From contig JAQSYD010000001.1 of the NCBI GenBank assembly GCA_029256325.1, positions 1 to 64,000 on the forward strand: 64,000 nt of DNA, written 5' to 3'. Both the position numbers and the translations under genes were made by a program. Of the stretch, positions 16,995-25,963 are shown in pieces. Under the pieces are notes generated by a model. It was not told the DNA's origin. It was given only the letters and a program-made list of their open reading frames with translations, and made no database searches. This stretch comes from Clostridia bacterium. Lineage in GTDB: Bacteria; Bacillota; Clostridia; Lutisporales; Lutisporaceae. The first letter of the stretch is position 1; each line of letters starts with the position of its first letter.

Positions 16995-17807
16995 TTAACT
17001 GATTTTCATTTGAATTCTGAGCTTGTCAGCTATCATGGCAATAAATTCGCTGTTTGTTGGTTTTCCTTTTACGTTATGAATTGTATAGCCAAAAAGTTGA
17101 TTGATTACATCTACTCTTCCTCTGCTCCAGGCTACTTCTATAGCGTGTCTTATAGCTCTTTCAACTCTGCTTGGAGTGGTATTGAACTTGCGCGATATTG
17201 ATGGGTAAAGCTCTTTAGTCACTGCACTTAACAATTCGAGATTATTCACTACCATTGTTATTGCTTCTCTTAAATAGATATAACCTTTTATATGAGCCGG
17301 AACACCTATTTCATGGATAATATTTGTAATGGCACTTTCAAGTTCATGAGAAGTTGGCGCTGAATTCATGATTGCAGATGAACCTATACTTTGAATATAG
17401 TTTTTTCGCTCTGGCTCTTCTGTTTTTGAACCAACACATTCTCTGATTCTCTTTGAAAAAACCTCCATATCAAATGGCTTAACAACATAGTATTCTGCTC
17501 CTAAAGTCAAGGCTTTTTGAGTTATCTTATCTTGACCTACTGCAGAAAGTACAATTATTTTTGGATATTTGGAAAGATTCATGGAATTTATTCTTTCTAG
17601 TACTCCGAGGCCATCCAGGTGAGGCATAATGATATCAAGTATGATGATGTCAGGCGTAACCTTGTCAAGTAGATCCACTACTTCTAACCCGTCCTTGGCA
17701 ATACCGATAACCTCGAAATCCGGTTGTGCGCCTAGATATTCGCTTAAAATACAACAAAAATCCTTATTGTCGTCCGCTATTAGTATCTTAATTTTCTCCA
17801 AATTCAT
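16995..17807 (-). CDS. spo0A: Master regulator of sporulation Spo0A
   Basis: Response regulator whose phosphorylated form starts sporulation. The receiver domain (residues about 5-125) has the acidic pocket Asp12-Asp13, phospho-acceptor Asp58 (IIILDIIMP) and the conserved Lys in VVKPFD. The C-terminal effector domain (about 150-270) includes [15 protein letters not shown] and the recognition-helix region [20 protein letters not shown]. Length is 270 residues. AGGAGG precedes the ATG. It follows spoIVB, as in most endospore formers, but has its own promoter region with Spo0A boxes. Confidence 0.99.
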   Translation of the reverse strand: MNLEKIKILIADDNKDFCCILSEYLGAQPDFEVIGIAKDGLEVVDLLDKVTPDIIILDIIMPHLDGLGVLERINSMNLSKYPKIIVLSAVGQDKITQKALTLGAEYYVVKPFDMEVFSKRIRECVGSKTEEPERKNYIQSIGSSAIMNSAPTSHELESAITNIIHEIGVPAHIKGYIYLREAITMVVNNLELLSAVTKELYPSISRKFNTTPSRVERAIRHAIEVAWSRGRVDVINQLFGYTIHNVKGKPTNSEFIAMIADKLRIQMKIS

Positions 17808-17840
17808 TTAAATACCTCCTACATTTGTTTTGCTGTTAAA

Positions 17841-17869
17841 TTATTCGACAATGTGGAGTCTTTTCCTTT
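17841..17869 (-). promoter_or_regulatory. Sigma-H promoter of spo0A overlapping a Spo0A box
   Basis: The -35 AAAGGAAAA (17861-17869), an 11-base spacer and the -10 GTCGAATAA (17841-17849) match the sigma-H pattern RNAGGAWWW and RNNGAATWW at every position. The -10 overlaps the Spo0A box TGTCGAA (17844-17850). The -10 lies 33 bases from the ATG. Confidence 0.75.
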
Positions 17870-18030
17870 ATTTTCAATTAAACAATCGTGCACTATATTA
17901 ATACAAAATAGTACAGCGATAAGCTACATTACTTTACATCGTTCATGAGCAGATAGATTGTCAATCGCTTACATTACAACATGTTCCAGTATTATTTTCC
18001 ACATGTTGTAAATAACTAAAAGCGACAGCA

Positions 18031-18037
18031 TTCGACA
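18031..18037 (-). promoter_or_regulatory. Second Spo0A box upstream of spo0A
   Basis: An exact TGTCGAA on the minus strand, followed three bases later by TGTCGC. It lies about 160 bases upstream of the sigma-H promoter. The consensus match is exact, but function is inferred. Confidence 0.5.
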
Positions 18038-18062
18038 TATAAGTTTTGAAATTTAAGCATTA

Positions 18063-18097
18063 TAAAAAAAATCTGTGAAAAAATTTCACAGATTTTT
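18063..18097 (-). terminator. Terminator of spoIVB
   Basis: A 14-bp stem (18067-18080 and 18084-18097, core ATCTGTGAAA) with a 3-base loop, followed by a T-run on the minus strand, 16 bases after the spoIVB stop. Confidence 0.9.
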
Positions 18098-18113
18098 AGC
18101 CAAATTACAAAAT

Positions 18114-19421
18114 TTATTGACCCGCAGCTGCCTCAGTTGTACTTTCTAATGGAATATCTGCTTCTTCAAGCATCCATTCAATAAATATTCCGTAGCCTCT
18201 TGTTGGATCATTAACCAGCACATGAGTAACTGCTCCAACTATCCTGCCTTCCTGTATGATTGGACTGCCAGACATTCCTTGTACGATGCCGCCTGTAATT
18301 TCCAGAAGTTTTTCATCTGTTACTTTTATAAGCATGCTTTTTGAATTCGGGCTATTTTGTCTATTTACTTTTTGAATCTCTATATCAAATTCCTCTACCT
18401 TATTGCCATCAATTGTAGAAAGAATCTTTGCCGGTCCTTCTTTGACCTGATAGCTTAAGCCAATTTGTATCGGTTTTGCCATATCACGCATGCTGTCTGT
18501 GTTTAGGTCTCCATATATACCGAAGTTTGTATTCTTATTAATTCTTCCATAGGGATTATCATTTTCATAAAAAATTCCTACGATTTCCCCCGGCACGGTT
18601 TTTCTTGCTTTTTGAACTGAAGCAACCTTTGACTTTAATACGGAACCCATAGAAATGTCAACTAATACACCGGAGTCAATGTCTGTAATTCCATGCCCTA
18701 ATGCACCAAAAGTATTTGTGTCAGGGTCTATAAAGGTCATTGTTCCTACTCCCGCTATATTATCTCTTACCCAAAGGCCAATTCTGTATATATTGTCTTC
18801 CAAGCTTTGGACAGGCTTTACATCAATTTTCTGCTGCCTTCCTTCTCTTTCAATAAGGAAGTTTAAAGATACTTCCTTACTGTTATTGACGATATTAGTA
18901 ATATCTCTGTCTTTTTCAATTTTTTGACCATTGATTTCTAATATTGTATCACCTATTTCAAAACCTGCATCTGCGGCGGGACTGTGCTTTTTGCCGTCTG
19001 CAGTAGTAATGCTGGAAAGTCCAACAACTAACACACCTTTTGTTTGTATTTTTACACCTATAGCTTCTCCCGATGGGATTATTCTTTTATCTGGAATGAC
19101 ATTTACCTGAACATTTTTTATCGGAAAAAGATTAAATATTTTAAGCTTTGCATTGGCGCTGCCTTCTGCTTTTCCATTAATAAGTGTAAACGAGGTAAGC
19201 TTACTGCTTAACTTGCTTAGGTTGATATTACCTTCATCCATTTTATCTAATACCAACCTGCATAAAAGTGAGTTCTCCAGCTTTTGACTGTGCCCTTGCA
19301 TAAGGTTTATTTCATTTGGATAATTGTATATTGTTACAAAATTATATGCTACGAAGATTATCATAAGCATAATGACCAAATTTACTATCATGAATTTGGC
19401 ATTTTTTTTATGCAATAGCAT
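18114..19421 (-). CDS. spoIVB: SpoIVB serine peptidase
   Basis: Forespore-secreted S55 protease that signals activation of pro-sigma-K processing in the mother cell. A single N-terminal membrane anchor covers residues about 9-32. A PDZ domain lies around 125-200 (SPAADAGFEIGDTILEING). The S55 protease domain has His243 (LGHGITD) and the serine in GMSGSPI at 382-388. Length is 435 residues from the ATG at 19421; a GTG one codon upstream is also possible. It sits between recN and spo0A, the usual location, and the sigK gene it ultimately serves is at 51.1-51.8 kb. Confidence 0.96.
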   Translation of the reverse strand: MLLHKKNAKFMIVNLVIMLMIIFVAYNFVTIYNYPNEINLMQGHSQKLENSLLCRLVLDKMDEGNINLSKLSSKLTSFTLINGKAEGSANAKLKIFNLFPIKNVQVNVIPDKRIIPSGEAIGVKIQTKGVLVVGLSSITTADGKKHSPAADAGFEIGDTILEINGQKIEKDRDITNIVNNSKEVSLNFLIEREGRQQKIDVKPVQSLEDNIYRIGLWVRDNIAGVGTMTFIDPDTNTFGALGHGITDIDSGVLVDISMGSVLKSKVASVQKARKTVPGEIVGIFYENDNPYGRINKNTNFGIYGDLNTDSMRDMAKPIQIGLSYQVKEGPAKILSTIDGNKVEEFDIEIQKVNRQNSPNSKSMLIKVTDEKLLEITGGIVQGMSGSPIIQEGRIVGAVTHVLVNDPTRGYGIFIEWMLEEADIPLESTTEAAAGQ

Positions 19422-19581
19422 CACTCTCCTGTTTCCCCAGAAGAGTCTTCCTTCATTTAATTTCTCTTATTTTAAGTTAACCTTTTTAAGAACTATTATG
19501 CTTTAAAAACTTTACTATTGAACCAATATCATTTAGTAAAAATAGCTTTTTCTATGCATAAAAATTTGTTTATTAAATTTC

Positions 19582-19607
19582 AAAAAAAAACAGCCTAAGC
19601 TGCTGTT
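19582..19607 (-). terminator. Terminator of the nusB-recN operon
   Basis: AACAGC (19589-19594) pairs with GCTGTT (19602-19607), followed on the minus strand by a run of nine T. It lies immediately after the recN stop, so spoIVB must have its own promoter in the 190 bases upstream of it. I could not identify a clear sigma-G promoter there. Confidence 0.85.
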
Positions 19608-19611
19608 ATAA

Positions 19612-21297
19612 TCAATTACTGCTTGTTATAAGCCTTCTTGCATGAGCCATGGAGGTTTCATCCTTTGGACTGCCGCCAAGCATTCTGGCAACCTCTTCTG
19701 TGCGTTCCAGCATATCAAGAGTCTTTATTTTAGTAAAGGTTTTATGATTGTTTATAATTTTACTTATATAAATATGGTTATCAGCAAAACAAGCAATTTG
19801 AGCTAAATGCGTGATACATATAATCTGTGAGTTCGTAGATATTTTTTTAATTTTTTGTCCTACAACGGTGGCAGTTAAACCACCAATGCCGGCATCAACT
19901 TCATCAAATACGATACTGGGTATTTTTTCAGCCTTTGTGATTGTATTTTTTATAGCCAGCATCACTCTTGACATCTCGCCGCCTGAGGCAATTTTAGAAA
20001 GCTGCTTTGGTGGTTCACCGGGATTAGGTGAAAGCAAGAATTCAATTCTATCTATCCCCTTAGAACTAATGATTGCTTCATCCTTTTTAATGTTTACTTG
20101 AAATTCAGAGCCCTCCATATTTAAATCTTGAAGTTCCTTTTCTACCAGCTTCTCCAATTTTCGTGAAAGCTTTTCTCTCATTGCAGAAAGCTTGTTTGCT
20201 TGCTCATTATACTTTAATCGCAGGCTGCTGATTTCTTTTTCCAACTCAGATGCGAACTTTTCACTATTTAGAAGGATCTCATAATCCTTCGATGCAGCAT
20301 CTTTAAATGCAATGATATCCTCTATGCTGCTGCCATATTTTCTTTTAAGCTTAGAGATCAGATCCAGTCGTTCTTCTATAAAGTTAATCTCATCATCATT
20401 AAATTCAATACTATCCTTGTAATCTCTAATATCTGACCTAATATCCTCTAATTGATATAAAGCCGCCTCAATGACGTCTACAAAGTCCTGAAGTCTATTA
20501 TCAATATGCTCTAGCTCCTTCAATCGATGTGCTGAATCTTCTAAAACATCTACCGCACAGCTTGCAGCAGGATCGTTATTAAATATATTATCATATACTT
20601 GTGTCATATTTTTATATAGCTTTTCTGAATTAATAAGCAAAAGCCTTTTGGCTTTCAATTGTTCGTCTTCTTCAGGCTTCAATGCAGCAGATTCAATTTC
20701 TTCTATTTGAAATTTGAATAAGTCCAGTTTGCGTTCTCTTTCACTGCTGCTTCCGCAAATCTCCTTATACCTTGCTTCTATGGACTTAAGACTTTCAGTG
20801 ACTGACTTTAAATGGGATTTAATAAGTTCAATATCCTGTTCTCCAAAGCTGTCTACAAATTCAATATGCTTGTTGGCATTGAATAAAAGCTGATGTTCAT
20901 TCTGTCCCACAATGTCTACCAAACATTGGGCTATGGCTTTTAGCATTGTAAGGGTTACAGTTTGTCCATTTACTCTATAGCCCGATCTGCCTGCTGTGCT
21001 CACCTCACGGGATATCAGCAAAGTATTGTCAGCTTCTTTTTCTAACCCGTATTCTTCCAGCAATGCCTCCAGCTCTGAATTATGCTCAAAGGCAAATAAT
21101 GCTGAAATGATTGCTTTCTCAGCGCCATGTCTAATATCATCCTTGCTGAATCTTCCTCCGGTAATAGCCTGAAGTGCATCAATAATCAAGGACTTTCCAG
21201 AACCGGTTTCACCAGTAATAATATTCAATCCTGCAGTGAAGTTTATGGTTTCCTGTTCAATAATTATGAAGTTTCTTATATTAATCTCCAATATCAT
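19612..21297 (-). CDS. recN: DNA repair protein RecN
   Basis: SMC-like ATPase acting early in double-strand break repair. Walker A is GETGSGKSLIIDAL near residues 30-43. A long coiled coil spans about 150-370. The ABC signature region (LSKIASGGEMSRVMLA) and Walker B (PSIVFDEVDAGIGG) lie near residues 425-470. Length is 561 residues. It directly follows argR, the standard clostridial and bacillar order, and ends the long nusB operon. Confidence 0.97.
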   Translation of the reverse strand: MILEINIRNFIIIEQETINFTAGLNIITGETGSGKSLIIDALQAITGGRFSKDDIRHGAEKAIISALFAFEHNSELEALLEEYGLEKEADNTLLISREVSTAGRSGYRVNGQTVTLTMLKAIAQCLVDIVGQNEHQLLFNANKHIEFVDSFGEQDIELIKSHLKSVTESLKSIEARYKEICGSSSERERKLDLFKFQIEEIESAALKPEEDEQLKAKRLLLINSEKLYKNMTQVYDNIFNNDPAASCAVDVLEDSAHRLKELEHIDNRLQDFVDVIEAALYQLEDIRSDIRDYKDSIEFNDDEINFIEERLDLISKLKRKYGSSIEDIIAFKDAASKDYEILLNSEKFASELEKEISSLRLKYNEQANKLSAMREKLSRKLEKLVEKELQDLNMEGSEFQVNIKKDEAIISSKGIDRIEFLLSPNPGEPPKQLSKIASGGEMSRVMLAIKNTITKAEKIPSIVFDEVDAGIGGLTATVVGQKIKKISTNSQIICITHLAQIACFADNHIYISKIINNHKTFTKIKTLDMLERTEEVARMLGGSPKDETSMAHARRLITSSN

Positions 21298-21308
21298 TGG
21301 TGTATCAC

Positions 21309-21758
21309 CTATTTCATCAGCTTCTTAAATTTTTCTATTACTTGTTCAGATTGATCCGCAGATCTTACCAGTATGAAGATTGTATCATCCCCAGCTAAGG
21401 TCCCTACAATCTCCGGAAGATCAAAGACATCAATAGCTTCACAAGCACCTCCTGCAGCTCCAGAGAAAGTTTTTAAAACAATAATATTACCTGCATAATC
21501 TATACTTAATACAGATTCGGAGAAAATCTTCACCAATCTTTCACTAAGCATTGTATCATGCTCTCTTAGTGCAGCGTATTTATACTTACCGCTTTCAGTT
21601 AGAACCTTAATCAGTCTTAGTTCTTTAATGTCTCTAGAGACAGTTGCCTGTGTAACATTAAAGCCACTTTTTTTCAGCTCCTCTGCCAAATCCTCTTGAG
21701 TATCAATTTCACGTCTTTCAATAATCTCAAGTATTTTAGCATGTCTTGAAATCTTCAT
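21309..21758 (-). CDS. argR: Arginine repressor
   Basis: Hexameric arginine-responsive regulator, 149 residues. The N-terminal winged helix has [26 protein letters not shown] (about 21-46). The C-terminal oligomerisation and arginine-binding domain contains [15 protein letters not shown]. The gene lies between nadK and recN. No arginine genes are in the window, so its targets are elsewhere. Confidence 0.96.
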   Translation of the reverse strand: MKISRHAKILEIIERREIDTQEDLAEELKKSGFNVTQATVSRDIKELRLIKVLTESGKYKYAALREHDTMLSERLVKIFSESVLSIDYAGNIIVLKTFSGAAGGACEAIDVFDLPEIVGTLAGDDTIFILVRSADQSEQVIEKFKKLMK

Positions 21759-21773
21759 ATTACTACCTCCGCC

Positions 21774-22640
21774 CTATTTATTATTATCTCGTCGTTCTGA
21801 CATTTTAGCTCTTAACACATCAAAAAAGCTTCTATTATTGAGTTTAATAAGGTGTGCATAATAAATGGATTGCTTGACAGTTACAACATCGCCGGGGTTT
21901 ATTTTTATCCCTGTTTGTCCGTCTACTGTCAAAATGATATCTGTCTTGCTGTTACAACCTAACTCAATCTTAACTAAATCTTTATTGGATACTAAAATGG
22001 ATCTTGAATGCAGGGTATGAGGACAAACCGGGGTAATTAATAAAACCTCTACATCCGGAGCAACAATGGGACCACCTGCAGATAAGGAATATGCAGTAGA
22101 GCCTGTTGGACTACTGACTATAATTCCATCACCTGAATACACATCAACAAAATTATCGTTAATAAATATGGAATATGTTATAAGTCGGGAGAAATTTCCC
22201 TTTGCAACTACAATATCATTGAGCGCAATAAAATCCTTTGTTGGCTCATCATCATTTCTTATAAAAGCTTCCAGCATCATTCTCTTTTCAATACTGTAAT
22301 CACCAGTTATTAATTTTTCAAGCGAAGCATACATATCGTCAACTTCTGTTTCAGTTAAGAAACCAAGGTGTCCCATATTAATGCCAAAAAGTGGCACTCC
22401 ATTGCATGAGGCTTGCCTTGCAACATTTAGTAATGTTCCATCTCCGCCAAGTACAATAATAATGTCACTATGCTTGAAAATATGCTCATTACAGTAATTA
22501 TCTTTGACTACTGCCAGCTCAGCAGAAATTCTCTCGTCGAAATAAACCTGTACGTTTCGCGCTTCCAACCAGTTAATAACTTGTCTTGTGATTAACTGAT
22601 CCTTATCCTTATCAAGGTTTGAAATTATCCCTATATTCAT
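21774..22640 (-). CDS. nadK: NAD kinase
   Basis: Phosphorylates NAD to NADP. The GGDGTLLN motif is at about residues 64-71 and the second conserved block is SSPTGSTAYSLSAGGPIV near 165-180, with NDIVV between them. Length is 288 residues. The ribosome binding site is weak (GGTGGTG). A TATAAT at 22699-22704 on the minus strand hints at an internal promoter for nadK-argR-recN, without a good -35. Confidence 0.96.
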   Translation of the reverse strand: MNIGIISNLDKDKDQLITRQVINWLEARNVQVYFDERISAELAVVKDNYCNEHIFKHSDIIIVLGGDGTLLNVARQASCNGVPLFGINMGHLGFLTETEVDDMYASLEKLITGDYSIEKRMMLEAFIRNDDEPTKDFIALNDIVVAKGNFSRLITYSIFINDNFVDVYSGDGIIVSSPTGSTAYSLSAGGPIVAPDVEVLLITPVCPHTLHSRSILVSNKDLVKIELGCNSKTDIILTVDGQTGIKINPGDVVTVKQSIYYAHLIKLNNRSFFDVLRAKMSERRDNNK

Positions 22641-22754
22641 ATAAAGTTATACACCACCAAAGCTGATTAATATTTCTAATTATTGGCATTTTGCATCAAT
22701 TATAATTTTATAACAATTCAACCAATAAGGCTACTTATATTTCACTTATTTTTA

Positions 22755-23576
22755 TCATTTTTGCAAATTGCTATTAGCTTCTTCTACAATATGCTCTATT
22801 AGTTTTGCTATATCCAAAGGCGTATCCATGGTTTTTATTTTACTTAAATATACAAGATACTCAATATTTCCTTCAGGACCTTTTATTGGAGAATAGGTGA
22901 GACCGAGGATTTCAAAGTCCATCTGATCTATACAGAAATGAATAATTTTCTCTATAACCTCTTTATGGACGTTCTTATCCCTAACGACACCCTTTTTTCC
23001 TACCTTCTCTCTTCCCGCTTCAAATTGAGGCTTTATAAGGCAAACCAATCTGCCATTTTCCTTTAATAATGCTTTTGCAACAGGCAATACTTTTGTAATG
23101 GATATGAAAGAGACATCCATAGTGGCAAAATCTGCGGAATCTCCCAACATTTCAGGTGTCACAGACCTTATGTTTGTGCGTTCCATGCATATGACTCGAC
23201 TGTCACTTCGTAAGCTCCATGCAAGCTGACCATAGCCTACATCTATAGCAAAAACCTTCACTGCGCCCTTTTGAAGCATACAATCTGTAAAGCCGCCTGT
23301 AGAAGCTCCTATGTCTATTGTAGTTAGTCCTGTTAAGTCTATATCAAACTCTTTCAGCGCTTTCTCCAGCTTTAATCCGCCTCTGCTAACGTAAGGAATA
23401 GGATTTCCTTTTACCTCAATATTTGCATTGACGCTTACTTTTGTACCGGGCTTATCAAGCTTTTGATTCTCTACATATACTAAGCCTGCCATTATAATGC
23501 TTCTTGCCTTTTCCCTGCTGCTGGCATAGCCCATTTCAGCGAGAAGTGTGTCTAGTCTCTCTTTTTTATCAACCAT
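22755..23576 (-). CDS. tlyA: TlyA-family rRNA 2'-O-methyltransferase
   Basis: S4-domain plus FtsJ-type methyltransferase that modifies rRNA ribose 2'-OH groups in its characterised members. The N-terminal S4 domain covers residues about 5-65. The SAM site is IDIGASTGGFTDCML near 90-104, then the catalytic-type KPQFE motif. Length is 273 residues. It sits between dxs and nadK, as in many Firmicutes and in mycobacteria. Older annotations call it hemolysin A. Confidence 0.94.
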   Translation of the reverse strand: MVDKKERLDTLLAEMGYASSREKARSIIMAGLVYVENQKLDKPGTKVSVNANIEVKGNPIPYVSRGGLKLEKALKEFDIDLTGLTTIDIGASTGGFTDCMLQKGAVKVFAIDVGYGQLAWSLRSDSRVICMERTNIRSVTPEMLGDSADFATMDVSFISITKVLPVAKALLKENGRLVCLIKPQFEAGREKVGKKGVVRDKNVHKEVIEKIIHFCIDQMDFEILGLTYSPIKGPEGNIEYLVYLSKIKTMDTPLDIAKLIEHIVEEANSNLQK

Positions 23577-23594
23577 TGTCAGTTGTTCCCTCCA

Positions 23595-25469
23595 CTATCT
23601 GAGTCCTTCTAATGTCCTTTGAATTCTTACTGCAATGCCTTCTGCATCCATTTCATGTATTTTATGCAGTTCTTCTGTTTCACCATGGGTTATAAATTTA
23701 TCATCATAAGCAATTACTTTAACATTCGCATTTATATTTTTCTTATCAAAGAACTCCAGTATACCACTGCCCATACCTCCAGATAAAATACCATCCTCAA
23801 GAGTAAATATTGTTTTATATTTTTGAGCTGCTTCTATAAGCATTTCTTCATCTAAAGGCTTGATAAACCGTGCATTAATCAAGGTCAGGGTATATCCCTT
23901 TTCCTTAAGCTGTTGACAAGCCAGGTAGGCTGTTCTAACCATTTTGCCCTCTGCAATGATTGCAGCTTCGGAGCCCTGCAAAAGAACTTCACTTTTACCC
24001 AGCTTTATAGGGTTGTTGTTTTCATCGAAATTATGTTCTGTCCCTCTAGGGTATCTAATAGCGCAAGGTGAATCCAGCTGTAGTGTAAAATCCAACATTT
24101 GCTCCATTTCTTTACCATCCTTTGGGCTCATGATCGTAATATTAGGCATTGGCCTTAAATAGGCAATGTCAAATACACCATGATGTGTTTCCCCATCTGC
24201 ACCAACAATTCCCGCTCTATCTATCGCAAAGGTAACAGGCAAATTCTGCATGCAGACATCATGGGCAATTTGATCATAGGCCCTTTGCAAAAAAGTGGAG
24301 TATACAGCAAAGTAAGGCTTATAACCACCAACCGCAAGACCGGCTGAAAAAGTAACTGCATGCTGCTCTGCAATTCCTACATCAAAAAATCTATCCTTGT
24401 GCTGTCTTGAAAACTTAGTTAGACCCGTACCATCAGGCATTGCTGCTGTTACTGCAGCAACGCGTTTGTCCTTTAACGCAGCTTCTGATATCCAATCTCC
24501 AAAAACATTGGAGTAACTTCGTCCGCTGCTGCTTTTTTTACTTTCGCCGCTTTCTATATCAAAGGGATTGACTCCATGGTATTTCTCCGGCGCATTTTCA
24601 GCCTTCTCATAGCCTTTTCCCTTTGTTGTAATAACATGAATGAAAACAGGGTATCCATTATAGGACTTTGCCCTCTTCAATACATATTCCAAATTATGAA
24701 TATCATGTCCATCAATAGGTCCTAAGTACTTAAAGCCTAATTCCTCAAATATAATTCCTGGTACTAATAAATATTTAAACCAATTTTTAAGTTTCTCTGC
24801 AGAATTAAAAATCGGACTGCCTAGCAAAGGAATCTTCTTAAGCACACTGCCAACTCGAGCCTTGAATTTGAAATAAGCAGGAACTGTACGAATTTTACTT
24901 AAATAATTTGCCATACCGCCGATATTATCTGAAATGGACATGTTGTTATCGTTTAATATTACGATTAGTTTTGTAGGAAAATCACCTGCATGATTTAGTG
25001 CTTCAAAAGCCATACCGCCAGTAAGTGAGCCATCTCCAATAACAGCGATTACATTGTAATCGTCGCCTGACAAGTCTCTTGCTTTTGCAATACCTAAGGC
25101 CGCTGATATCGATGTGCTGCTATGTCCCGTTTCGAATATATCATGCTCACTTTCTGATCTCTTTGGAAAACCACTGAGGCCGCCATATTTTCGTATCGTC
25201 TTTAATTGCTCTTTTCTTCCCGTTAAAAGCTTATGAATATAGGCTTGATGTCCGACGTCCCAAATTATTTTGTCTTGTGGACTGTCAAAAACCTTGTGCA
25301 AAGCGATAGACAGCTCTACAACACCTAAATTAGATGCCAAGTGGCCACCTGTCTCAGACACAGTATTGATTATATATTCTCTAACTTCACCTGAAAGCTG
25401 CTTCAACTCTTTTTCCTTTAACAGCTTTAAATCTTCCGGTGAGTTGATTCTGTCTAGTATATTACTCAT
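23595..25469 (-). CDS. dxs: 1-deoxy-D-xylulose-5-phosphate synthase
   Basis: First enzyme of the MEP isoprenoid pathway, joining pyruvate and glyceraldehyde 3-phosphate with thiamine diphosphate. The cofactor motif GDGSLTGG begins near residue 145 and continues to LNDNNMSISDNIGG. The transketolase-like central domain has DRAGIVGADGETHHG. Length is 624 residues, normal. It is one gene from ispA, so the operon couples isoprenoid precursor synthesis to prenyl chain elongation. Confidence 0.98.
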   Translation of the reverse strand: MSNILDRINSPEDLKLLKEKELKQLSGEVREYIINTVSETGGHLASNLGVVELSIALHKVFDSPQDKIIWDVGHQAYIHKLLTGRKEQLKTIRKYGGLSGFPKRSESEHDIFETGHSSTSISAALGIAKARDLSGDDYNVIAVIGDGSLTGGMAFEALNHAGDFPTKLIVILNDNNMSISDNIGGMANYLSKIRTVPAYFKFKARVGSVLKKIPLLGSPIFNSAEKLKNWFKYLLVPGIIFEELGFKYLGPIDGHDIHNLEYVLKRAKSYNGYPVFIHVITTKGKGYEKAENAPEKYHGVNPFDIESGESKKSSSGRSYSNVFGDWISEAALKDKRVAAVTAAMPDGTGLTKFSRQHKDRFFDVGIAEQHAVTFSAGLAVGGYKPYFAVYSTFLQRAYDQIAHDVCMQNLPVTFAIDRAGIVGADGETHHGVFDIAYLRPMPNITIMSPKDGKEMEQMLDFTLQLDSPCAIRYPRGTEHNFDENNNPIKLGKSEVLLQGSEAAIIAEGKMVRTAYLACQQLKEKGYTLTLINARFIKPLDEEMLIEAAQKYKTIFTLEDGILSGGMGSGILEFFDKKNINANVKVIAYDDKFITHGETEELHKIHEMDAEGIAVRIQRTLEGLR

Positions 25470-25490
25470 ATTACCCTACCTCTGAATAAA

Positions 25491-25934
25491 TCATATCATT
25501 AACTGTGCAATTACTATACCTAATATCGCACCTGCCATAACCTCTTTCGGAGTATGTCCCAAAAGCTCCTTCAGACGCTCATTTGCCAATGGCTTATGAT
25601 GTGCCAGGTCATCTATGATCATATTTAGTACTTTAGCCTGATAACCTGCAGCTCTTCTAACCCCTGCCGCATCATACATAACGACAAAAGCAAAACATAT
25701 TGCCATTGCAAATAATGGTGATGCCCAGCCATATATCTTCCCTATGGATGTAGCTAAAGACATTACAAAGGAAGTATGGGAGCTTGGCATTCCCCCTGAA
25801 CCTACAAATCTTGTTATATCTATCTTTTTACTTGTGTAAAAAGTAAGTATTATTTTTAGCAATTGGGCTATAAACCATGCGGTTACACAGGTAATTAAAA
25901 CCTTATTGCTTAAAAGCTCTGTAAAAAAATCCAA
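25491..25934 (-). CDS. DUF212 / divergent PAP2-family membrane protein
   Basis: 147 residues with four hydrophobic helices. The PSSHTSFVMSLATSIG segment is the divergent phosphatase motif of the PAP2 superfamily (acid phosphatase/vanadium peroxidase-related). It lies between ispA and dxs, so a prenyl-phosphate substrate is plausible, but this is contextual inference only. The family is conserved in the same place in other Clostridia. Confidence 0.85.
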   Translation of the reverse strand: MDFFTELLSNKVLITCVTAWFIAQLLKIILTFYTSKKIDITRFVGSGGMPSSHTSFVMSLATSIGKIYGWASPLFAMAICFAFVVMYDAAGVRRAAGYQAKVLNMIIDDLAHHKPLANERLKELLGHTPKEVMAGAILGIVIAQLMI

Positions 25935-25963
25935 ATGAGTACCTCCTAAAGACTTGTGTTGCC

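Larger units (their letters stand above)
17808..18062 (-). promoter_or_regulatory. spo0A control region
   Basis: The gap between the spoIVB stop and the spo0A start is 306 bases, including the spoIVB terminator at its far end. This part holds, on the minus strand, a sigma-H promoter, two TGTCGAA boxes (17844-17850 and 18031-18037) and a perfect 11-base inverted repeat TTACAACATGT / ACATGTTGTAA at 17974-17984 and 18001-18011. No additional gene is present. Confidence 0.7.

Noticed and set aside
19425-19560. Sigma-G promoter for spoIVB
   Set aside because: CATAATA and TCAATA elements exist but the spacing is about 15 rather than about 18 bases.
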